DNA from: Rhodamnia argentea
Taxonomy: Eukaryota > Streptophyta > Magnoliopsida > Myrtales > Myrtaceae
Assembly: GCF_020921035.1 (NCBI RefSeq)
Contig: NC_063150.1
Coordinates: 34,209,826-34,273,825 of the forward strand
Direction of reading: 5' to 3'
Length of the DNA stretch: 64,000 bases
Shown: piece after piece, positions 56,578 through 64,000 of the stretch
How the letters are laid out: every line of letters starts with the position of its first letter
How positions within the stretch are numbered: the first letter of the stretch is position 1
Position numbers and translations under genes: made by a program
Notes under the pieces: generated by a model
What the model saw: the letters and a program-made list of their open reading frames with translations, nothing else
Databases searched by the model: none
What the model was told of the DNA's origin: nothing

Positions 56578-57416
56578 TAAATAGCATATTTGAGTCGACT
56601 TGGGAACTGGTTCCATGCAAAGCAGAGCTCACTCGACCTTCTTAAGATGGCACGACTCTTATATTTTAATGAGTTTGAAGAGATGGAGAAAAGCCAGCCT
56701 GGCCTACGGGGTGACGGATGAAGGCTCTTCGTACCAATTCTTACCGGCATGCCTACCCAATAAAAACTTGATGAACGTTTGGTCACCCATGCGCCTAGCA
56801 TGTCTATGTCCCCTCTTCCTCGTACACGAGATTTTACTAGTATGGCAACTTAGATTCCGTTTGTTTCGCAGAAAATACATGATTCTGAAAATATTTCCTA
56901 GAAAATGATCACTTGTATCGTTCATAAAAATATGTGAACGAAAAATATTTTCACCATCAATGAAAATATTTAAATATAAATGATTGTCGACAGCGAAAAT
57001 ATTTGTCATTGGTCAATTTTTTCAGGCGATGGAGTTGATCATGTATAGAAAAAATGTTTTTGAACTCACCCATTTTTTACGAAATAGACGGAGCTATCGC
57101 TGGAGAAGTTATTGCAAAATTCATAACTTGCTTAAATCAACATCTTTTTCAATCCCTAATTATTTGGGATCCAAGGCGAGACTCGCATAATTAATGATAA
57201 AGATAAATTTAATCTGTGTGAATTATGAATCATAATCATAATTATTTGCTATTTCGAAACATTAGCTAGCTTTTAAGACCATTAGAACATGGAATTGTCA
57301 TGACCCGATGAGATGACAAGTACTGGCCTCGACTCCGGTCCACATGGAGGGACCCTACTGTGGCCGTTAATCATGAGAGATCCGCACGTGAGACCGGCAC
57401 GATCAACGGCCATGTC

Positions 57417-57423
57417 TATAAAA
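57417..57423 (+). promoter_or_regulatory. TATA box of array copy 3
   Basis: CTATAAAACATGAG places TATAAAA about 60 bases before the start codon at 57478. Array copy 4 has CTATAAATG at almost the same distance. The conserved position in two paralogues supports a functional core promoter with a short leader of about 30 nucleotides. Confidence 0.6.
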
Positions 57424-57477
57424 CATGAGCCCTTACCATCATCGAGTTTAGGCATGCAACTTCACACACGCAACGAA

Positions 57478-60079
57478 ATGGAACTTGACGACTTGATGAT
57501 CGCAGCAGCCGCCGCGTTAGGGTTCATCTCACTCTGCAAGAACCTGCTCGCCTTTGCCCGGTGGCTGCACGCCGCCTTGGTGAGGAAGCCGAAGAACTTG
57601 CGTGACTATGGCTTGTGGGCCGTCGTCACCGGCCCCACCGACGGCATCGGGAAAGCCCTGGCCTTCGAGCTGGCCTCCAAGGGCCTCAACCTTGTGCTCG
57701 TCGGCCGGAACCCCGACAAGCTTGAAGCCACCTCGAGCGAGCTGAGGGAGAGATACGGCGCAGCCGTCGAGGTCCATGATATAAGAAGTATTTTCCTGCT
57801 CCAGTTGCATCTTCTCTCTTATACATGACGTGCTTTGTCCAGGTCAAGACCGTGACCGCCGACTTCGCAAAACTGAGCGGAGAGGAGATAGCGGCGGCGA
57901 TGGCCGGAGCAACAGAAGGGCTCGACGTCGGGTTGCTCGTTAACAATGCGGGGGTGGCTTATCCATACCCGAGGTACTTCCACGAGGTGGATCGAGAGCT
58001 GATGGAGAGCGTGTTGAGAGTGAACTTGAACGCGGTGGTGTGGGTCACGAAGGGAGTGATCGACGGGATGCTGAAGAAGAAGAGAGGAGCGATCTTAAAT
58101 ATAGGATCTGGTTCAAGCGTGTATGTGTCTTCATATCCTCTTCAGACCCTGTATGCATCAACCAAAGCGTAAGTTTCATTTTTTTTTTTTTTTGAGGGGG
58201 GGGGTTAGTACGCGAATGCTGCAGAAATTATGTTAAACCTTTTATTAGTTGACTAGACATAAGCGCACATGGCCACACTTCTACTTTAGAAATCAACTTC
58301 TGACCAGAAGTTAATTTTTCTACTTCTATTTCTGAACGGACATTGATTTTTTCTACTTCTGGATAGAAGTAATTTTTTTTTTATTTACTTCTTCAAGTGT
58401 CTCCAAAAACTATTTCTAGAGCAAAAAAATGCTCTAGAAGTAAAAAAAATGAAATTGCATAACCAAATGAATTTCTGCTTCAAAAGTTGCGTTACCAAAC
58501 GGATTTCTACTTTAAAAGTATTGTCATGCGCGCCCAAAGTTTCCATGTCTTGCTATATATCAGTCAAACCCGATGGCCATTTTAATCTCAAATTTTTACG
58601 ATTTTTATTTCATTATCGAGAATCCATACATGTATTTGAACTACACTAAGACCAAATCTAGCCATCCGTGAACAAACCATTATTTATGATACTCAAGATG
58701 ATTGGCAAGTAATCAATTGAATCACCGACATTTCAAATTTGCGCAAAAGTTATTTACAAATAACCGGTCGGAATTTTTAGATACTATCTATTTTCTTGTG
58801 AATTTTAATTTTTTTCCTTCATAATTTCTCTTCGCGTGTGCTCTCCAGATATGCTGAATAAGAATTGTATCTTGTTTGTTAATCGCAGTTTTATGGCAAT
58901 GTTCTCGAGAAGTATCGGCCTTGAGTACAAGGAGCAGGGGATTGACGTTCAATGTCAGGTAAGTGTGTGTCATAAATTCTTTTCTATAAGAAACATAGAT
59001 CATGTCGAAATGTTTAGCACATGAATGAAAGTAACATGACCTGCCGACCTTTAGTCCGTTTATCTATCAAATTCTTTTGTGCAACAATTTCCGCTAATCG
59101 GCCGAGTTAGCCGAAGACTTGATTCGTAAGTCGAAGGGTCATTTGTCACGATTATATCCGCGGTTTCAGAAAACTGTGATTAATCTGTGAAGAACGAATC
59201 CAAGCTTAGGCGAATCGCCGGTATTAGGCTTTCGCTCTTGCACCCCATGAGGCTGCGATAGTAGGCAATCTCTCGGGTAGTTGGTGTTTGATCGGCACCT
59301 GAAGCGGAACATTTCAGCAACGGGTGAGGTAGGTCCAAACCCCGTCCAAACTTTTTCTTTAGCTAGCCCCCCAAAAAAAAAATTCTATAATGAAAGTGAT
59401 GTTTGAGTCAGCGATCAAAGTTGATTTGGATCGTGTCTTACCCAGTCTGATTGGGCAGTGAAATATTTGATGAACAACCTAACAGGCGACCTTTACTCAT
59501 CTCTTCCAAAAAGACAAGTAAGGACCACCCAGGTTTTCAGAGACAATCACAGTCACGAGCGTGTTTTTTTTCGAGAAAAATTTCATGATACAGGAAAATG
59601 TCTTCCGAAAAATCATACTTCAGGAAAATGCTTGTGCTTTTCAGGCTAGGAAATTCATTTCCCTGACTTTGAGCATGCATATTTCTTTCACCTTAAATGA
59701 TTTTCGTTGATGGATCATTTTCAGCAAACTAAACGCGTGAAAGTCTAGAAAATTGGTTCACAGGAAATTCTGTCACCGAAACAAACACACCCCAAATAGT
59801 TTCCCTAACTCGATGTTTACTTAATATTTCTAGTAATATCAAGCAAACCAAGTTATCTAGTTAAATGAGGGTAATGTGTAAAGAATAGTCGGGATAGCTC
59901 GGTTGATAGAGCGTACAATTAAGAATCCTTGTGTCACCGGTTTAGTTCAAATATGGTTCCCGACACATAATTAATTAGCACGAGCACTTCCCTTTCATGA
60001 ATTAATTAATATAAACTGCTTAATTGATATGGACAGGCCTTCGCATACTTTGAGTTCCCAACCCTAATCTTCCCCATAT

Positions 60080-60135
<56 letters not shown>

Positions 60136-60774
60136 GTGTGTGTGTGTGTTCAGTTCCAACTGCTACTGAGCTGCTGTGATCACTTTCTGTCTTTCTTCGC
60201 ACATCAACCTCGTCATCTTCGTGATCACCCTCGTCATCCTACACGAGCCCCATGTTGATTCCCCAGTTTGAAGGATGAAACTTCGTGCAAATTAACACTA
60301 TTACACCCCATGCTTCTCTCATAGTCATGAGGGAAGGCTCTGTGTTCATACTGTGCTCGCAAGTAAAATTGATGCTACTCCATGTTGGGCTAAGGCTCCG
60401 CATTAGATCATTCATGTGAAGAGTACGGGTCAAAATGATCACTTTACACGTTGAATTAGGTTTTCATACAAGTCGTATGCAGTGCAAACAGAAGTTAAAA
60501 CTGACGGGTCCTCGAATTCTCCTGCTAGGTTCCCCTTTTCATAGCCACAAAGATGACCATGTTGAGGAGGCGCCCGCTGCTCGTGCCGTCCGCCGAGATG
60601 TTCAGCCGAGCGAGCGTGCGGTGGATCGGGTACGAGCTCCAGTGCAACCCCTATTGGCTACACGCGGTGCAAGGGTTCGTGATCCGTTCCCTAGACGCGA
60701 TCACCATTCGGTACGGCTCACGCTACCTGAAATGGATGAGAAAGGACGGGCTTGAGCACGATCGCCTTCTTTAG
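57478..60774 (+). CDS. KCR-like 3-oxoacyl-CoA reductase (array copy 3)
   Basis: Short-chain reductase of the KCR family, close to copy 2. Four exons, 57478-57771, 57843-58168, 58889-58958 and 60529-60774, join in frame to 311 residues. The N-terminus MELDDLMIAAAAALGFISL forms a membrane segment. Then come [45 protein letters not shown], the Ser of NIGSGSS, YASTK and the last exon VPLFIATKMTMLRRRPLLVP. All catalytic residues expected for the family (Asn, Ser, Tyr, Lys) are present. It is the best-preserved member of this sub-group, with a TATA box and compact introns. The first intron's donor (GAG followed by GTCCAT) is weak; a nearby GTATTT would shift the frame. In-frame ATGs upstream (57313) are rejected because the TATA box lies between them and this start. 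Intron 3 contains a tRNA-like relic and a CT/TG microsatellite. Confidence 0.88.
58262..58539. mobile_element. hAT-like MITE (GCGCATGACAATA ends), copy 2, in array copy 3 intron 2
   Basis: The ends GCGCACATGGCCACACTTCT and AAAGTATTGTCATGCGCGCC are imperfect inverted repeats of the same type as at 31288-31562. The inner part has repeated AGAAGT/ACTTCT motifs. It is non-coding and clear of the splice sites. Confidence 0.6.
59540..59795. mobile_element. hAT-like MITE fragment (GAAAAT/GAAACAAAC type)
   Basis: The segment has repeated GGAAAATG-like motifs and ends CTGTCACCGAAACAAACAC. A related left end (CCGTTTGTTTCGCAGAAAAT) occurs near 56845. Neither copy is complete enough to define borders. 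Confidence 0.35.
59888..59964 (+). pseudogene. tRNA-Phe-like relic (plastid type)
   Basis: GTCGGGATAGCTC at the left and GGTTCCCGAC at the right pair as a perfect 7-bp acceptor stem (GTCGGGA/TCCCGAC). A D-arm (GCTC/GAGC) and the phrase TCCTTGTGTCACC resemble plastid trnF-GAA. The anticodon stem is mismatched, the loop reads TTAAGAA rather than the Phe form, and the T-arm has extra bases. It lies in intron 3 of array copy 3. It is probably an old plastid insertion or a tRNA-derived element, not a working tRNA. Confidence 0.5.
60083..60149. repeat. compound CT/TG microsatellite
   Basis: A (CT)n run of about 49 bases is followed by a short (TG)n run, in intron 3 of array copy 3. It is likely polymorphic. 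Confidence 0.9.
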
Positions 60775-61459
60775 GTCGAATATGGCCATGCACCACAGGA
60801 ATTCATGGGCCGGCGCCGCCTTTGATGTTGTGCGGCTAGTGTGCATGATCTAGTTATGAGAGTTCGGGGTGGTAGATATAATAACAAAACTCTTGTTGTG
60901 GCTCTTTTTGGGATTGAAATGTTTGCTTGTAAAAAAATTATTGGTTTTGTGTGCTCAATTAGGTTTCCACCAATAATCCCACTTACATCTTTGTCCTCTA
61001 TCGTCCTCACTTCTCCTACAAAGAAAACAAATTCCTAAAAAAATGAAAAAATATATATGTATCTAAAAGTTAGGGTAAGCATTTTTTTTATTTATTTAAA
61101 GTTTCAATCTTTTAGCATTAAAAAAAAAACTGTAAATCCGTGTGATGCAAAATTCTGAAAAAAAGGTTCAAGTACTGAGAAAAAAGTCACTCAAAAACAT
61201 ACATTCACATTCAAAATAACATATATTGATACGTCTATTAATTTGTTAAATTTGAATAATGGTTACATTTTTTTTTTCATAAGAAAAAAAAATTCCCTCA
61301 AATAAAATTTCAAGCAACATAGCACAAATTTGAAATCACAAAGATACCCTAATCCCTCTATGCTTAAGTTATGAAGAAAAAATCAAAAAAATAAAATAAA
61401 AATAAAAATCAATAACAAATTAATGAAAATTCAAAAACAATTAAAAATTTATAAAATTG
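60775..61459. other. downstream region of array copy 3
   Basis: The first 250 bases are likely the 3' untranslated region of array copy 3. The rest is very AT-rich with A- and T-runs. I recognise no gene. Confidence 0.45.
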
Positions 61460-61640
61460 TCCACGTCAACGCCTGCCATCCTTCGCGACACCACCAGCGT
61501 CCAAGTCAGTGATTTCCAATTAAAATCGGCCGGATGGACTCAATCGACCAAGTTTCAAAAAGTTTAGGAGTTAATTGACAAAATTGAAAAGTTTAGAATT
61601 GAATTGGCCAAATTGTAATAGGTTTAGGACTTTTTGAAAA
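61460..61640. mobile_element. MITE right half, 'AAAGTCCTAAACC' family
   Basis: GTCAGTGATTTCCAATTAAA followed by GTTTAGGAGTTAATTGAC and AATAGGTTTAGGACTTTTTG corresponds to the right half of the 49779-50430 element. The left half is not recognisable. Confidence 0.5.
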
Positions 61641-61994
61641 GCCTTTCCTTTTCAGCACTCAATTAATTTCCATTGAGTGTGCAAATCTGCCATCCCACAC
61701 ATCGAGTAATAACTGGAGACACACAATATGTGCTCCTAAGTATGGCCTAAAGAGAATACACATATGTGGCGATTAGGTTTCCCAGTTCTAATCGTCTTTG
61801 TTTACAAAAGCTTTCCATCTATCTGTTCCGATTCAACAAAGTTTCATGAGATTTGCTTACTTGTTCCCAACCTACTGTCTGCGCATTGCTTGTATAGTTC
61901 GAATTTTTTACAAACCTGTTAAGACTCGAAGGAATATTAGCATCCATTTTCTTATGGTTCTAAGTTAAATTGGATACTTTGGACTTTGATCATT

Positions 61995-62805
61995 GAGATC
62001 TTCGAATTTCGAAAAAAATCCAAATAAAGGCTGAAGTGCCTTCATTTTCTCAAATAAGAACCCGAAGTGAAACTTGTTTCAAATAAGAGTTTGAAATGCC
62101 CTCGTTATTTTAAAAAAAAAAAAAAAAGGAGCCCAAATGAAGGGCATTTTCGTCTTTTATTTTTTGTGCTATTTTCCTTTTTTCTGTTTTTCTTCTTTTT
62201 TCTTTTCTTTTTTTAACCATCTTCCCTCCCTAGCCATCGCCGAACTCGAGGCAAGGGCCACCGTTGCTGCGTGGAGCAAGGGTTGCCCTTGCCTAGCCGG
62301 GGTTTCCCTCGCCCAACGCCGGCGAGACTCTCCCACTTGCTAAGGGTCTTGTAGAGAAGCCTCTAGCCTATTTTGTCGCTGCCCCATTTCCAGATTTGGG
62401 CCTTCAATCCCCATCTCCGATCGCACAAGGCGTATCAGAGTGTGGCGTCATTTATGTAGAGCGAGACGAAACGTTTCGATCTGCGGGAGAAGTTAGTGAT
62501 CTCGAGCAGAGTCAAGAATGACAAGATGCATAGCTAGACGTCTTTCGGGAAGTCCGTGAACGACGTTGAGAAGCTCCGGGGTTGTGGGCAAGGGCGGCCC
62601 TCACTTGAGTCCAACTGTGGCCAAGGAGGGAAGAGGGAAAAAAGGAAAAAAGTAAAAGGAAAGGAAATTAGAAAATGGAAAAAAGGAAAAAGTTACAAAA
62701 AAGTAAAGGATGAAAATGTCCTTCGATCATGCCATTCTTTGAAACAATAAGAACACTTTAAGTCCTTATTTGAAATAAGTTCTATTATTGAAATTTTTCC
62801 TTAAA
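61995..62805. mobile_element. MITE with TTTCAAATAAGG-type ends and GC-rich core, copy 2
   Basis: The left flank has CTCAAATAAGAACCCG and GTTTCAAATAAGAG. The right flank has TCCTTATTTGAAATAAG and CTTTGAAACAATAAG. The GC-rich core is at 62220-62345, with a second piece at 62575-62630, bracketed by T-rich and A-rich tracts. It is related in design to 7015-7600. Confidence 0.55.
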
Positions 62806-63512
62806 TTTCTATCTATCACAGCTCGACAAAAATATATGTAACAACGGTGTTTGTTCGGCCGCAATTATTTGACAAGAAGCCAACATCTAATATGCCACAT
62901 TGTCTTGTCTTCATGAGATTGACGGCATGGAGCCAAGCCAGCCTGGCTGAGCGGGCGCTGAACGAACCCCACATGTCGATGCCCCGCCTACTTCCTATAG
63001 CAAATTCAATACGACAAGTGCATACTTAGTAAACGTACAATTACTCACCTTATCATATCTCCCTCCCTTTGCGAGAATTGGTAACTATTCCTAAAGATGA
63101 TCTAGGTTTTAGTTAAAGACTATTAACTTCATCCTAAACTAGGTTAAGAAGAAACTCAGAGTCCTTACCATGTCCCACCAGACTTAGAACTGGAAAATGT
63201 GTCCGATCCAACGAGATGGCCCCAACACATTAAGAGGTCCAAAAAGCCTACTGGAGGTGGGGGAGCGGCGGCTGTGTGGCCGCGAGTTGGTGGCTGCAGG
63301 ACTTTAGCAGAGTGAGTGGAGAGAGAAAGGAGAGGGGATGCGCGTATGGATTGAATTCATTTTGTAAGTTTGTTATTACGAGTAATTTCTAATGATTTAC
63401 ACGTTCACTGTTAATTTACATGCGGAACATTTGGATACACAACTATCTTCGGACGTAGTGCGAGAACAGAGTAATTAAGACACGTACCGTGGAGGGCAGT
63501 GAGACGGACGTC
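62806..63512. other. spacer before array copy 4
   Basis: Mixed sequence without a recognisable gene. The last part is upstream DNA of array copy 4. Confidence 0.4.
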
Positions 63513-63519
63513 TATAAAT
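63513..63519 (+). promoter_or_regulatory. TATA box of array copy 4
   Basis: GTCTATAAATG lies 59 bases before the start codon at 63572, in the same context and at the same distance as in copy 3 (TCTATAAA). Confidence 0.6.
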
Positions 63520-63571
63520 GTTAGCGCTCGCCCCAGCAAAGTACCGGCGCAACGACGGACCACACAAAGCC

Positions 63572-64000
63572 ATGGTGCCTGCGGACTTCTTGATCGCAAC
63601 AGCCACCGTGTTAGGCTTTGTCACGCTCCTCAAGAACCTGCTCGCCACCGCCCGATGGCTGCACGCCACGTTCCTGAGGAAGCTGAAGAACTTGCGGGCC
63701 TACGGCTCGTGGGCTGTCATCACCGGCCCCACCGACGGCATCGGGAAGGCCCTGGCCTTTGAGCTCGCCTCCGTGGGCCTCAACCTAGTGCTCGCCGGCC
63801 AGAACCCCAGCAAACTCGAACCCACCTCGAGCAAGCTGAGGGAGAGATACGGCCCTACCATCGAGGTCCATCACAAAGGAAGTATTTTCATGCTTCAGTC
63901 GCATATTCTGATGGACGATATTATCTTATCCGTGACATGCTCTGTCCAGGTCAAGACCGTGATCGCTGACTTCGCGAAGCTGACCGGAGAGGAGATAGCG
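63572..64000 (+). CDS. KCR-like 3-oxoacyl-CoA reductase (array copy 4), truncated by window end
   Basis: The 5' part of a fourth KCR-family short-chain reductase. Exon 1 is 63572-63865 (98 codons, the same length as in copies 2 and 3). Exon 2 starts at 63950 with VKTVIADFAKLTGEEIA and runs off the window. Exon 1 encodes a membrane segment (DFLIATATVLGFVTLLKNLL) and the cofactor motif TGPTDGIG. The following VGRNP of copies 2 and 3 reads AGQNP here, losing an Arg that in NADPH-dependent SDRs often contacts the cofactor phosphate, and ASKG reads ASVG. The first donor is again GAG followed by GTCCAT. It may be functional or a degenerating copy; the active site lies outside the window. Confidence 0.8.
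   Translation, partial: MVPADFLIATATVLGFVTLLKNLLATARWLHATFLRKLKNLRAYGSWAVITGPTDGIGKALAFELASVGLNLVLAGQNPSKLEPTSSKLRERYGPTIEVHHKGSIFMLQSHILMDDIILSVTCSVQVKTVIADFAKLTGEEIA

Larger units (their letters stand above)
53480..56865. repeat. duplicated spacer, copy B
   Basis: A diverged copy of 47628-52200 with the same anchors in the same order (AATTGTATCTTGTTTTA, TCCCACGTTGAATGC, TGTTTAAGGAATTTAGTGG, GATGGCCAAGTGAAACAATT, AAGGCTCTTCGTACCAATTC). It includes the GC-rich block at 53590-53705, the minus-strand gene fragment at 54910-55200 and a GGTTCC MITE at 56080-56577. It ends about 600 bp before array copy 3. Confidence 0.75.

Noticed and set aside
57313..57477. In-frame upstream ATG extending array copy 3
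   Set aside because: The TATA box at 57417-57423 lies downstream of it.
59888..59964. Functional tRNA gene
   Set aside because: The anticodon stem does not pair and the T-arm has extra bases, so it is listed as a relic.

Overview
This window is nuclear DNA of a flowering plant, most likely a core eudicot. The genes have spliced exons with GT-AG introns, every recognisable protein is plant-specific or has its closest remembered relative in Arabidopsis, and AT-rich spacers packed with small inverted-repeat transposons separate the genes. The MITE-rich texture with GC-rich 'CCTCGCC' blocks reminds me of Myrtaceae (eucalypt-like) genomes, but that is only an impression.

Layout. (1) 1084-3009, minus strand: a two-exon GDSL esterase/lipase whose coding region carries a large Gly/Ser/Met low-complexity expansion. 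(2) 3010-9700: spacer with several MITE families. (3) 9709-17492, plus strand: eight-exon TNO1, a giant coiled-coil trans-Golgi tethering protein with a C-terminal membrane anchor. (4) 19583-25706, plus strand: eleven-exon RGS1, the plant 7TM receptor-like regulator of G-protein signalling. (5) 27603 to the end, plus strand: a tandem array of at least four very-long-chain 3-oxoacyl-CoA reductase (KCR-type SDR) genes. The first, 27603-30604, looks like KCR2. The next three, 36586-47419, 57478-60774 and 63572-beyond the window, form a separate, more similar group that has one extra intron.

The exon models were built by hand from splice signals, reading-frame phase and remembered family sequences. 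All coding exons of TNO1, RGS1 and KCR copies 1-3 join in frame with no internal stop. The KCR array is the most dynamic part. Copy 2 has a 9.4-kb third intron filled by a decayed Ty1/copia element (itself hit by a hAT-like MITE with a target-site duplication) and a 1.15-kb fold-back element. The spacers at 47628-52200 and 53480-56865 are diverged copies of each other, so the array grew by segmental duplication and may have lost a gene copy. Adjacency of TNO1 and KCR2 matches Arabidopsis At1g24460/At1g24470 (locus numbers from memory), which suggests ancestral microsynteny with RGS1 placed between them here.

The most unusual feature of the non-coding DNA is a shared GC-rich degenerate core (CCTCGCC/GGCGAGG-type) that sits inside inverted-repeat elements with at least three different terminal sequences. 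I found no convincing wholly new protein system. The points most worth following up are the GDSL Gly/Ser insertion, the KCR array dynamics and the GC-core MITEs.
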